A stretch of 64,000 nucleotides of DNA from Undaria pinnatifida. Taxonomy: Eukaryota > Sar > Phaeophyceae > Laminariales > Alariaceae. Below, one piece after another: positions 1 to 9,953 of this stretch. The notes below the pieces were generated by a model. The model did no database searches, was not told the origin of the DNA, and worked only from the letters and a program-made list of their open reading frames with translations. A program made the translations under genes and the position numbers. The DNA lies in assembly GCA_012845835.1 (NCBI GenBank), contig JABAKD010000023.1, positions 16,426,702 through 16,490,701 on the forward strand, read 5' to 3'. The first letter of the stretch is position 1; every line of letters starts with the position of its first letter.

Positions 1-1552
1 ATCGGCGTCCCTAACGAAGGAGCTGAGAGCTTGACGAAACGTGAGTTACATTTCTGTTGTTGTGCTGTGATTTCTTTTTCATGCGTACAAACACACTTTT
101 CCATGTACGAGTATGATACGTGTACGGGGCAGTCCCGTCATCGCGGTGTAAGCGGGAATTGTTCAAGTACTCAGGTCTACGAGTAGACCTATGCAGTGAC
201 GCTGTGTGACGCGATTTCTTTTTCATACGTACAGCCAAACACACTTACTACATGTATGTACGACTACGAGTACGGGGCAGTCCCGTCATCGGGGTAAGCG
301 GGGGTTGAACAAGTGGCCCATGCAGTGACGCTCAGGTACTGTCTCTTACCCTTCGTTGTCCGTATTCCGCCGGTAGGCCTTATATAGCAGTATACCGGGG
401 CTTACGCTTACCAGTTGCGACTGTAAATCCCGTTCGTTCCTGTCCCAGTGGTGGTTTCATAGGTGTTAGCAACGTTGTGGTACCAGGCAGGGCTTTGCCC
501 ATAAACGACCGCTTTCATTACAACAGCAGTGTTAAATTGTACGACTTCCTTTCCAACTTTGGAAATCGACGACAGCTACGTGGCCTTACTATTTTGAACA
601 TTCACTGAACGCAAGGTATTCCCATCCGTTGTTGTCGTTTGCAGAATCCCTGCGAAGCAGCCGCCGAGGGCCGCCAAGTCGGCGAGGACATAAACACGAA
701 GTGCACCGGCGACATCAAGGTCGGTGACCTCCTGAAGAAGGCAGGCGACCACTTGCTCGATATACATCCCGCATTCCATTCCCACGGTGCCACGAGGGCG
801 TTCGACATCGAGGTACGTTCTACTCTTATCTTGCGTCCTGTGTGTCACGAGTCGAGACATCCATGTCTCTTGCTCAAGACTAGGGGATGGCGTGCGGATA
901 TAGTCTATGAAGTGCGGCTCTTTTTCCAAGTACCAAGAGCAAGTACAACAATACCACAACAATTACTAACAGCGAAAGGAGCTCCAATAATTTGGATTGT
1001 TACGACGTCTGCTGGAGAGAAGTACGAATACTTCTTTACACATACTTATGTTATAAGGCTTAGTTTGGGTAAGCTGTGCAAGTGGTCAAACGGACTAATA
1101 CCCCACTAATACCTTAACAAATGGCGTCGTCGACAGACCATGGGTTTTTGGGTCGTGGGTTCGATCCCCACATCCACCATAATAAACTTTTTCAGATTTT
1201 CCCATGGCAAACTTGAAAAATACTCTCCCCGGTTTACCCAGGAAGTGAAACGGCTTGGATAAATGACAGGTCCGCCCGTATATACGGCCGACCTTCTATC
1301 CCGTCGTTTAAGGGGGGGAGGGTGTTATAAGGCTTAGTTTGGGTAAGCTATTGGGTAACTTGTCCAAGTGGTCAAACGGACTAATACCCCACTAATTCCT
1401 TGACACTTATCGACGTTCTCCCGCCCTGCTTCAACGTTTGTGGACAGATCCACAAGACCATCGACAAAAAACAAGAGTGCAAGGTGCTGGGTACCTCCGC
1501 TGAGGAGGAAGAGTCCAAGCAAGCCTGCATGCTCCTTCGGAAGCAATGTTGA
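1..1552 (+). CDS. A-family gene copy 1 (partial): exon 1 tail, exon 2, exon 3
   Basis: Not a recognised family. Visible pieces are the last 40 nt of exon 1 ending at a GTGAGT donor (41), exon 2 at 645-812 (acceptor TTTGCAG, donor GTACGT) and exon 3 at 1448-1552 (acceptor GTGGACAG, stop TGA). Exon 2 ends and exon 3 starts in phase 0, giving ..AFDIE joined to IHKTID.. and a Cys-terminated protein. Exon 2 carries two Cys (PCEAAAEG, NTKCTGD) and exon 3 three (QECK, QACM, RKQC). Exon 2 here begins NPC where most copies have KPC. The exon 1 donor leaves a phase-1 codon while exon 2 is open only in phase 0, so either another small exon lies in intron 1 or the gene no longer splices into a single frame. 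Intron 2 holds the TRIM insertion. Confidence 0.45.
1049..1405 (+). mobile_element. TRIM-like miniature LTR element in A1
   Basis: A 357-bp insertion in intron 2 of A1. Terminal direct repeats at 1049-1119 and 1323-1405 start TGTTATAAGGC and end in CA. The left copy lacks about 10 bp of the right. The 4-bp target CTTA is duplicated (1045-1048 and 1406-1409), and uninterrupted copies such as A2 have a single CTTA at this site. Two bases after the left repeat is TGGCGTCGTCGACAG, placed and shaped like a tRNA primer-binding site; a purine tract (AAGGGGGGGAGGG) lies directly before the right repeat. There is no coding capacity. These are the defining traits of terminal-repeat retrotransposons in miniature, which need an autonomous partner. 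Confidence 0.8.
1155..1178 (+). other. tRNA T-arm-like segment inside the TRIM
   Basis: A perfect T-arm: GTGGG stem, TTCGATC loop, CCCAC stem, followed by ATCCACCA, which looks like a tRNA 3' acceptor strand. GGTTCGATCCC matches the RNA polymerase III B box. An upstream TGGCGTCG could be a degenerate A box, but no complete cloverleaf with a matching 5' acceptor is visible. It is therefore a tRNA-derived fragment and not a tRNA gene. Confidence 0.45.
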
Positions 1553-2082
1553 CAGCACGTTCTTTATAGAACGTTAAGTTGTGGTTTATTATACCAGCAT
1601 CGTTTTTTGAGAACTATGCCTAAATGCGTGCTCTTCGTCTTTCAGGAATACAAATGTACTTCACATGTTTGCGGTGTGTGCGTTCAAGTTCCTGCTTCCA
1701 GCATGTTTTTTTTGGCACTGCGCTCCTTTACATCTTAAGTTGTAGTTTTCCTGTCTCTATCCTTGACAAGCGCGTGCCTGGTGTTTATGCACTGCGATAA
1801 TTTATTGTTGATGATCGACTTAGAGAGAGAGCTATTAATAAGTGTACAGGACCTACATAGGTGCTACCTGAGAGGTGGAAGGATATGCCAAGGAAGTCCT
1901 CCGACTTGCCCATCATGGATTGGGCGAATGGATGATAATAACAAACTCATAATCATAATCGTCTCTATCCTGTACCGTTGTACTATATATGGACCTCTTG
2001 GCATTTTCAAGTCGCCAGTTGCGCCATTTGTGCTTCTTTTCCGCCTTTCTACTGAATGTCTATTCCTCCTTCCGCAAGCGTA

Positions 2083-2120
2083 GCGGGCGGCGCCCAGCCG
2101 CCCGCGAGCGAAGCCCTTGT
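2083..2120 (+). repeat. 3'-terminal hairpin of unit A1
   Basis: Perfect 9-bp inverted repeat GCGGGCGGC / GCCGCCCGC with a 5-nt loop (gccca), followed after 10 nt by CCTTGT. It is present at the end of A1, A2, A4, A5, A6 and (inverted) A7. Similar hairpins with the same CCCTTGT tail end the unrelated B units, so it behaves as an element terminus and not as part of the gene. Confidence 0.6.
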
Positions 2121-2498
2121 AAAACTATATACCTACACCTCGCCCCCCTCGGACGTCTAGCTCGGCATATCCTCCCCCCTCTCATCCCTTCTCAGCCCGT
2201 AATTGCCGAGAAGAAAATTAGTTGCTGGGGAAAAGAACCGTCCCTAAGTTCCTTGCCTTCCTTGCTTTCCCTAGTCTCATTCTTACTTACTTTTTAGCTC
2301 TAATTCTCTCATCTTTCCTGCTTGCTCTCTGATATTTTTTATTTTGCTTTTTCAGCAACTTCTTTTTTGTACTTTTATTTGAAGTTGGCCAATTGCTGGC
2401 TGTTGAGAGGGAATTGCCGTTGACGGCTGCAAACAATTTTAATTTGAAATTTGCCGGATCGGCAATAACAATTTGAAGTTGAAATTTGCGAAGCGGAC

Positions 2499-2858
2499 TT
2501 TTGGGGGCATTGTGGACAGTGGAGCACCAGAGAGTGTGTAGTGTTGTTGGTAAGACACGACAGTTGACCTTCTTGTTGGTGATTGACTGTTGAGGATCTG
2601 ATCTGGTGTGTGGACGTCATCTAGATCTGAAGACAACTACTGTAGTAGGGGTTTCTATTTATCCTCTTCTGGATTCTGATATATTATAGGGATTTGGGGA
2701 TGAAGTTAAGATCGCCTTGTTTTCTTGTGTTCGGAGCTAATAATACAACAACTTCGCTCTCCTTTCTTAGCACCTGAATGGTGCTGACCAGCCCCCCCTC
2801 AGGCCAAGGGGGGATACTTTCTGGTCAGTAGACCTTGCCTAGCTTAGGCGTGTCTACA
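2499..2858. mobile_element. 360-bp insertion in A2 exon 1, possibly a solo LTR
   Basis: Other A copies read GCGGACCAAGG without interruption; here 360 bp separate two copies of GGAC (2495-2498 and 2859-2862), a clean 4-bp target duplication. The insert ends in TACA but starts TTTTGGGGGC, not TG. It has no terminal inverted repeat, contains a TATA-like stretch (near 2680), and near its right end CTGACCAG-CCCCCC pairs with GGGGGG..CTGGTCAG. A solo LTR is the best guess; a short non-autonomous element is the alternative. Confidence 0.5.
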
Positions 2859-3229
2859 GGACCAAGGCTAGTGCGGGAGGAGGCTCCGCCAACAGTGGGG
2901 GTGGTGAAGGTTCAGGATCAGGCGTGTGGAAGCTGGTCGGGCAAGAACGGGACTCAGCTTCTTCTGGCAATCCTGATTGGCCGTGCCCGAGCAAGGGTTG
3001 TGACGGCTTCCTCATCGCACGAAATAGGAGAAACAGGAGTTCCCAGTACGCTGTCTGCGACACCTGCAGGAGTGACGAGCCTTCCACGTGCCAAGCTTTT
3101 CATGTAACCTTAACAAGAAGCACTGGGGAAGCGGCGACAACCCTCGTGTGTGTGACTGGTGTGACGCGGACACCTGTGATTCACCTTCGATCGGCGTCCC
3201 TAACGAAGGAGCTGAGAGCTTGACGAAAC

Positions 3230-4271
3230 GTGAGTTACATTTCTGTCGTTGTGCTGTGATTTCTTTTTCATGCGTACAAACACACTTTTGCATGTACGAG
3301 CACGTGTACGGGGCAGTCCCGTCATCGCGGTGTAAGCGGGAATTGTACAAGTACTCAGGTCTACGAGTAGACCTATGCAGTGACGCTGCTGTGTGATGCG
3401 ATTTCTTTTTCATACGTACAGCCAAACACACTTAATGTATGTACGACTACGAGTACGGGGCAGTCCCGTCATCGGGGTAAGCGGGGGTTGAACAAGTGGC
3501 CCATGCAGTGACGCTTTGTGCTGTGATATAAACACACGTTTTGGATGTACGACTACGACTACGTGGTATCTATACATGTAAGAAGCAATGACAACGGGCA
3601 AGTCTCATCACGGGGGTCAGCCAGGGTTGTAAAAATGGTCCATGCAGTGATAAATAACACAGCAGCATGATACCTCAGCACCAGTCGCAGTACACACTGG
3701 AGGTTGATATATAGCAGTAAAAATAAGCTGAAGTTAACCTGGGTGATGCTGGAGAGCAGTCCCGTGATTGGGGTTAGCAAGTTGTTCATGTAGTGACGCG
3801 GTGTACTACTACTGTTACTCATTTTTCATACAACCACATAAACTCTTTGTATTAACGAGTACAAGTAGGGTGCGCAACCTCTTCAGGAATCGCAGTACAC
3901 GTCGGTCGTAATAGTGTTGATAGCAGCAGTAATAGAGTAGTACCGAACAATGTATACAGCAGGTACTGTCTCTTACCCTTGGTTGTCGGTATTCCGCCGG
4001 TAGGCCTTATATAGCAGTATACCGGGGCTTACGCTTACCAGTTGCGACTGTGAATCCCGTTCGTTCCTGTCCCAGTGGTGGTTTCATAGGTGTTAGCAAC
4101 GTTGTGGTACCAGGCAGGGCTTTGCCCATAAACGACCGCTTTCATTACAACAGCAGTGTTAAATTGTACGACTTCCTTTCCAACTTTGGAAATCGACGAC
4201 AGCTACGTGGCCTTACTATTTTGAACATTCACTAAACGCAAGGTATTCCCATCCGTTGTTGTCGTTTGCAG
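3230..4271 (+). repeat. Intron 1 of family A with internal ~130-bp degenerate repeats
   Basis: Four to five related modules follow each other. Each is built around GGGCAGTCCCGTCATCGGGG, then GTAAGCGGG, a variable TTG-ACAAGTGG, then CCATGCAGTGACGC. Copies sit near 3310, 3456, 3593 and 3755. The CCCG-TCAT-CGGG core can form a small stem. The same array occurs in every A copy. No protein-coding signal is seen, and its length makes it the bulk of each unit. Confidence 0.6.
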
Positions 4272-5379
4272 AAGCCCTGCGAAGCAGCCGCCGAGGGCCG
4301 CCAAGTCGGCGAGGACATAAACACATAAACACGAAGTGCACCGGCGACATCAAGGTCGGTGACCTCCTGAAGAAGGCAGGCGACCACTTGCTCGATATAC
4401 ATCCCGCATTCCATTCCCACGGTGCCACGAGGGCGTTCGACATCGAGGTACGTTCTACTCTTATCTTGCGTCCTGTGTGTCACGAGTCGAGACATCCATG
4501 TCTCTTGCTCAAGACTAGGGGATGGCGTGCGGATATAGTCTATGAAGTGCGGCTCTTTTTCCAAGTACCAAGAGCAAGTACAATAATACCACAACAATTA
4601 CTAACAGCGAAAGGAGCTCCAATAATTTGGATGGTTACGACGTCTGCTAGAGAGAAGTACCAATACTTTTTTACACATACTTATCGACGTTCTCCCGCCA
4701 TGCTTCAACGTTTGTGGACAGATCCACAAGACCATCGACAAAAAACAAGAGTGCAAGGTGCTGGGTACCTCCGCTGAGGAGGAAGAGTCCAAGCAAGCCT
4801 GCATGCTCCTTCGGAAGCAATGTTGACAGCACGTTCTTTATAGAACGTTAAGTTGTGGTTTATTATACCAGCATCGTTTTTTGAGAACTATGCCTAAATG
4901 CGTGCTCTTCGTCTTTCAGGATTACAAATGTACTTCACATGTTTGCGGTGTGTGCGTTCAAGTTCCTGCTTCCAGCATGTTTATTTTGGCACTGCGCTCC
5001 TTTACATCTTAAGTTGTAGTTTTCCTGTCTCTATCCTTGACAAGCGCGTGCCTGGTGTTTATGCACTGCGATAATTTATTATTGATGATCGACTTAGAGA
5101 AGCTATTAATAGGTGTACAGGACCTAGGTGCTACCTGAGAGGTGGAAGGATATGCCAAGCAAGTCCTCCGACGCGCCCATCATGGACTGGGCGAATGGAT
5201 GATAATAACAAACTCATAATCATAATCGTCTCTATCCTGTACCGTTGTACTATATATGGACCTCTTGGCATTTTCAAGTCGCCAGTTGCGCCATTTGTGC
5301 TTCTTTTCCGCCTTTCTACTGAATGTCTATTCCTCCTTCCGCAAGCGTAGCGGGCGGCGCCCAGCCGCCCGCGAGCGAA

Positions 5380-6228
5380 CTTTGACTTTTGAAGTTGGCC
5401 AATTGCTGGCTGTTGAGAGGGAATTGCCGTTGACGGCTGCAAACAATTTTAATTTGAAATTTGTCGGATCGGCAATAACAATTTGAAGTTGAAATTTGCG
5501 AAGCGGACCAAGGCTAGTGCGGGAGGAGGCTCCGCCAACAGTGGGGGTGGTGGAGGTTCAGGATCAGGCGTGTGGAAGCTGGTCGGGCAAGAACGGGACT
5601 CAGCTTCTTCTGGCAATCCTGATTGGCCGTGCCCTAGCAAGGGTAGTGACGGCTTCCTCATCGCACGAAATAGGAAAAACAGGAGTTCCCAGTACGCTGT
5701 CGGCGACACCTGCAGGAGTGACGAGCCTTCCACGTGCCAAGCTTTTCATGTAACCTTAACAAGAAGCACTGGGGAAGCGGCGACAACCCTCGTGTGTGTG
5801 ACTGGTTTGACGCGGACACCTGTGATTCACCTTCGATCGGCGTCCCTAACGAAGGAGCTGAGAGCTTGACGAAACGTGAGTTACATTTCTGTCGTTGTGC
5901 TGTGATTTCTTTTTCATGCGTACAAACACACTTTTGCATGTACGAGCACGTGTACGGGGCAGTCCCGTCATCGCGGTGTAAGCGGGAATTGTACAAGTAC
6001 TCAGGTCTACGAGTAGACCTATGCAGTGACGCTGCTGTGTGATGCGATTTCTTTTTCATACGTACAGCCAAACACACTTAATGTATGTACGACTACGAGT
6101 ACGGGGCAGTCCCGTCATCGGGGTAAGCGGGGGTTGAACAAGTGGCCCATGCAGTGACGCTTTGTGCTGTGATATAAACACACGTTTTGGATGTACGACT
6201 ACGACTACGTGGTATCTATACATGTAAG
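5380..6228 (+). pseudogene. A-family gene copy 3, left part (5' truncated)
   Basis: Unit A3 lost its 5' region in the deletion that removed the A2 end. Exon 1 (about 5486-5875) keeps the Cys-rich region but carries the GT insertion after TTTTCAT. One Cys of the first motif is changed (PSKGSDG against PSKGCDG) and VCDTC reads VGDTC. Intron 1 runs to TAAG at 6225-6228, where the gypsy element inserted. The rest of A3 continues at 15166. Confidence 0.6.
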
Positions 6229-6662
6229 TAAGGGTTTGTACTCAAGAACACCGCAGGGAGGTGCGAATCTCCAACGCTGTGCGTACACGCGTTCCTCTAA
6301 GGCAACGGCCGCAGAATGTGGGCGGTGTTGACGATCACCGGACGAGTAGACGTGCTCGGTAAAGAGACAGAAGAATCTCAGGTTGAGATGGGGACTGTAG
6401 GAAGCGTGAGAGGTGTGCGAGGGTGCACCCTCGCACTCCTCTCGGACGAAAGTAAGGGGCAACGAGCTGAGGAAGCGTCTGGGAAGACGTCTTGAGGTTC
6501 CTCGGGATGTTGTACCCTTCCTTGTGGCTCGGAGTGTGAGTGAGAACGACATCGCTCCGAGAGACGATCTTTCTAGGAGAACGTGCGGAACGTTCCTGAA
6601 GGTTCTAGAATTTGTGTTCAGACGCAAGTAGGCAGGTTGGGTTCAGAGCATTGTGACCCGCA
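6229..6662 (-). repeat. Gypsy LTR, third (outer) copy
   Basis: 434 bp, bounded on the + strand by TAAGGGTTTG and GACCCGCA. It is separated from the next LTR only by TGACGCCAA, which is the last 3 bases before an LTR (TGA side) plus the first 6 after one (primer-site side). It contains the five-block heat-shock element at 6588-6610 and an intact 22-bp palindrome at 6415-6436. Confidence 0.9.
6415..6436. other. 22-bp perfect palindrome in the LTR
   Basis: Arm GTGCGAGGGTG followed directly by its reverse complement. It is intact in the outer LTR and in the 5' LTR (14918-14939), while the 3' LTR at 6858-6879 carries one C-to-T change in the right arm. It could be a dimeric factor site or an RNA hairpin in R/U5; which one is not decidable from sequence. 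Confidence 0.6.
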
Positions 6663-6671
6663 TGACGCCAA

Positions 6672-7105
6672 TAAGGGTTTGTACTCAAGAACACCGCAGG
6701 GAGGTGCGAATCTCCAACGCTGTGCGTACACGCGTTCCTCTAAGGCAACGGCCGCAGAATTTGGGCGGTGTTGACGATCACCGGACGAGTAGACGTGCTC
6801 GGTAAAGAGACAGAAGAATCTCAGGTTGAGATGGGGACAGTAGGAAGCGTGAGAGGTGTGCGAGGGTGCACCCTTGCACTCCTCTCGGACGAAAGTAAGG
6901 GGCAACGAGCTGAGGAAGCGTCTGGGAAGACGTCTTGAGGTTCCTCGGGATGTTGTACCCTTCCTTGTGGCTCGGAGTGTGAGTGAGAACGACATCGCTC
7001 CGAGAGACGATCTTTCTAGGAGAACGTGCGGAACGTTCCTGAAGGTTCTAGAATTTGTGTTCAGACGCAAGTAAGCAGGTTGGGTTCAGAGCATTGTGAC
7101 CCACA
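6672..7105 (-). repeat. Gypsy 3' LTR
   Basis: 434 bp, adjoining the internal domain on its right (+ strand) at TGACCCCCCAG. On the coding strand this is ACTGGGGGGTCA, a short polypurine tract directly upstream of the LTR start TGTGGGTC. Heat-shock element at 7031-7053. Confidence 0.92.
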
Positions 7106-8465
7106 TGACCCCCCAGTTTTGATGGTGTTAGAGCGCTCACTCCATCAAAATTACTGAGCAATGGGAACACAGGCTCTGGTAATCCAACCTTCCGAAGACG
7201 CTATTTCGAAGAGTCTCCTCAAAATCTTCGAAAGTATGAACGACGTAGTACCGAAAAGGTTCCGGAAATACTTGTAGTAAACCAGAGTATTGTTCAGGAT
7301 CGAATAACGGAGAAGTAATGACGATTGTGCTTAGCCAAACACAGCATTGCTGCGGCCTGCAGGACAAGTGGCTAGCACGGAAAATATACGCAAAGCGTAT
7401 TGAAAGCGTCGCGCGAAAGACGTTTTGACGTATCCTGAGTGTGCTATGCAACATTGACGCATCATGGCCAGATAAAAATTGATGCGATCGGAAGCACTGA
7501 CGAACGAAAATTCATGGCGAAAAGCAAAGCAGCCATATGAGTAGGCCGATGCTAGGTGATGGCATGTATGTAGCCGGAAGTCAGACGGAAGTTTGTTGCC
7601 TTTCTGGAGGTTGAAATGAAACTAAACCTCGCAGAAAAATGCACCCTGCAACAAACATGCGTCTCATATCCAATCACCCGGGCTTTTAAAAGCATTCCGG
7701 TGGAAAAAGGCTGGGCGTGGATGCCCGTGGAGCCAGTAGACAAGAAATGGTGTTTGCTCGTTTATTATGAATTTCCTCTCGACTAGCTTGGATCTTGTCC
7801 GACCCCCCTGTGGCTGAAAGCCACTCCGGAAAAAAAAAACGAGTAGTCAATTAATCATCTGGGTCTCGTGGAGACTAAGTGCCAACAGGCGACGTAAACG
7901 ATGCAACACAAAGGCGACTAATAGGCTATTCCACTCGGATTTCTGGCAAGCAAAGCTTCATATTGCTTAGAGTACACAAATTGATACCGGTTCCAAAGGT
8001 CGTGCGAGGACTCAAGGGCGCGTAACGACGCGGGGAGTCAACTGGCGTACGACAGACGCTATTGTACCTCACTAAGAAGTCAATAGAAAAAAAAAAAAAA
8101 CATACATGATCAGTGGTCATGCTTCGAAAACAAGATAACCACAGGCACGCGTGCGCGGTACTTCGCACGGAGGACAAAAGACAATCGAAAATCAAAGGAA
8201 GCCATGAAGGGCTGCCGGCTACAGGAAATACTAAAACACGTGGGCGCCGGGCATCGGTTGTTGCAAAACCGACGCGATCAAATTACAAAGAAAAAAACAT
8301 ATATATGACAACGCGCGTATACATGCCCTACGTGTTACCTTCGTCGCGATCCGATCTAGAATAGGTTCGCTTCTTCTTCCCGGGAGGGTCGAAAGCCGAA
8401 GGATTTTGTGACAGAATTACAGCACGGTAAGATTCGATCATCTCCTTGCATTGAGGAAGAGTGCT
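7106..8465 (-). other. Long 3' non-coding region of the gypsy element
   Basis: 1.36 kb between the integrase stop and the 3' LTR with no convincing reading frame. It includes a 14-nt A run at 8087-8100. Ty3/gypsy elements normally end soon after integrase, so this is either a long UTR or the remnant of an additional frame. I see no motif. Confidence 0.6.
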
Positions 8466-9953
8466 TTAGTGACGCCATACACCACATTGTGGTGGTTGAC
8501 CTTTAAGTTTGAGGTGGTATTGGAAATTCTCCACCGACGCTGCACCTACCCCCCGCTTATGACCATCGATTGCTTCGATGACGTACGGGCCGATAGTGAC
8601 GGTGTGCACTGAGCCATCAAGATCAGGGACGGGTAGGGTGGTTCCGAGAAACATATCATCGAGTGCCTCAAAGTCAGGGGCAGGTGATGACTTGGGTTTG
8701 ACGAATTGTTTCATCCGACCTAAGTGGACCGTAACTTCGGCCGGTTCGTTCGGTTTTGATACACGGTAAATAACAGGGGAGAGCTGAGCTCTGACGGTAT
8801 ACGGGCCATGCCAAGGGCTAACGAGCTTGGGGTTTGGTCCGTCAGTTTCGTGGTACGGGCGATGCAGTAATACTTTGTCGCCCACTTTAAAACTGGGGAA
8901 AGACAATTTTTCGTTTTCGACGGCTTGCTTATCTGCTCGTTCTTGTAAATTGCGACGGGCTAACTCGTACGCGAGCTGCAAGTTTTCTACTGTGCGACGT
9001 GAGTAGTCGAGTTTATTTTGTGGTGCATCAGTAGAAGGAACTCCGAGAATGAGTTCGACGGGGAGAGTAGCCGTACGCCCAAACACAAGATAGTGGGGAG
9101 TCTCCTCCAAAGTTTTGGAGTATGCCGTGTTGTGCGCAAGCTGGACAAACGGTAGTAGTTCCGCCCAATTATCGCAAGCCAAGTTACTGTACATGGCAAG
9201 CATATTGTGAACGGTGCTGTGGACACGCTCGAGAACAGAGTTCCCTTGCGGACGATAAGCGGCGGTACGTGTTTTCTTGTATCCAAAGACAGACTGCAAT
9301 TCTTTCACGAGTTGGTTTTGAAATTCCTTCCCTTGATCGGAATGCAGGATTTCTGGTGGGCCGAACACTGAAAAGACGCGGTCAATAAGATGACGAACCA
9401 CCACCGCAGCTTCCTTAGACTTGATAGGTATCATAATGAGGAAACGCGTGAGGTGATCGATGGCAGACAGGATAAATCGATTACCTTCTGACTTAGATTT
9501 GTATTCGACGAGATCCACCGCAACAACTTGAAACGGTCTGGTGACCGGTCGGTGCCCGGTAGGCAGCATAGGTGATCGGTGAGACGTTTTGCGGCGTTGA
9601 CAAGGAAGACAGCTTTTAACATGTTCGGCAACGTCAGAGTGCATCGTGGGCCACCAATAACGATCCCGAACTTTGTCGAAGGTACCTTTAAAGGCTAGGT
9701 GACCACCTGACGAGGGGAGGTCATGGCAAGCGTTGATTACAAGTGTTCTCAACGATGTCGGCACCACTAGCTGGTCACGAAAGGTGTCCCGCCTACGTAG
9801 GTGGGCAGGGACGTAAGACCGGCAAAGCAAACCTTCGTGGATGAAGAATTTACTCATGCTGGACTTTGATTGCTGGTGTGGGACGCGAGCCTTAGTAGGA
9901 TTGGCTAGGTAGTCAAAGTACTGACAAAATTCTTTCCTCTGATGAGCAAGCAA
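8466..9953 (-). CDS. Gypsy integrase with C-terminal chromodomain-like tail
   Basis: Inserts the retrotransposon cDNA into chromosomes. The N-terminal zinc site is visible (ACHDLPSSGGH then SCLPCQRRK, an HHCC pattern). The DDE core is VVAVDLVEY, LHSDQGKEF and GNSVLERVH. A GPY/F-type motif (SPWHGPYTV) follows. The last ~60 residues (YVIEAIDGHKRG..FQYHLKLKG) resemble a degenerate chromodomain as in chromoviruses; this last call is tentative. The frame is one base out of register with the RT-RNase H frame upstream and remains open upstream as RTVRWQLRRDS, so the true break lies between about 9953 and 10090, by a mutation or a -1 recoding event. Confidence 0.9.
   Translation of the reverse strand: MLAHQRKEFCQYFDYLANPTKARVPHQQSKSSMSKFFIHEGLLCRSYVPAHLRRRDTFRDQLVVPTSLRTLVINACHDLPSSGGHLAFKGTFDKVRDRYWWPTMHSDVAEHVKSCLPCQRRKTSHRSPMLPTGHRPVTRPFQVVAVDLVEYKSKSEGNRFILSAIDHLTRFLIMIPIKSKEAAVVVRHLIDRVFSVFGPPEILHSDQGKEFQNQLVKELQSVFGYKKTRTAAYRPQGNSVLERVHSTVHNMLAMYSNLACDNWAELLPFVQLAHNTAYSKTLEETPHYLVFGRTATLPVELILGVPSTDAPQNKLDYSRRTVENLQLAYELARRNLQERADKQAVENEKLSFPSFKVGDKVLLHRPYHETDGPNPKLVSPWHGPYTVRAQLSPVIYRVSKPNEPAEVTVHLGRMKQFVKPKSSPAPDFEALDDMFLGTTLPVPDLDGSVHTVTIGPYVIEAIDGHKRGVGAASVENFQYHLKLKGQPPQCGVWRH

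Larger units (their letters stand above)
1..2120 (+). repeat. Repeat unit A1 (3' part of family A)
   Basis: First of seven copies of a gene-carrying repeat. It enters the window inside the end of exon 1, continues through intron 1, exon 2, intron 2 (with a TRIM insertion), exon 3 and a 3' region, and ends in a GC-rich hairpin followed by CTTGT. The next unit begins immediately afterwards with an AT-rich AAAACTATATACC start, so units A1 and A2 are head-to-tail. The same order is seen in the other copies, which defines the unit. Confidence 0.8.
2476..4826 (+). pseudogene. A-family gene copy 2, disabled
   Basis: Three exon regions are recognisable: exon 1 at 2476-3229 with a 360-bp insertion inside it (2499-2858), exon 2 at 4272-4447 and exon 3 at 4722-4826. 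The exon 1 product in intact copies is a Gly/Ser linker followed by a Cys-rich region with WPCPS, CDTCRSDEPSTC and VCDWCDADTC, spaced like a zinc-binding module; the family is unknown to me. Three lesions disable this copy: the insertion, a 2-bp GT insertion after CAAGCTTTTCAT that shifts the frame (shared with A3 and A4, absent from A5, A6, A7), and an 8-bp tandem duplication ATAAACAC in exon 2 that brings TAA into frame. Confidence 0.6.
2121..5379 (+). repeat. Repeat unit A2 (complete but mutated)
   Basis: Head-to-tail after A1. It has the AT-rich start, a C/T-rich 5' region ending in TTTTTCAG, exon 1, intron 1, exon 2, exon 3, 3' region and hairpin (5350-5372). After the hairpin, GAGCGAA joins directly to CTTTGACTTTTGAAG, so the CTTGT end of A2 and the first ~270 bp of A3 were lost in one deletion. 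Confidence 0.75.

Noticed and set aside
1122..1179. A functional tRNA gene
   Set aside because: The T-arm is good, but no 5' acceptor GGTGGAT or proper anticodon arm is present and the segment lies inside a TRIM.
6413..7074. Reading frames of 140-150 codons in the LTRs
   Set aside because: They repeat identically in each LTR, are read on both strands, contain no domain, and lie in regulatory DNA.
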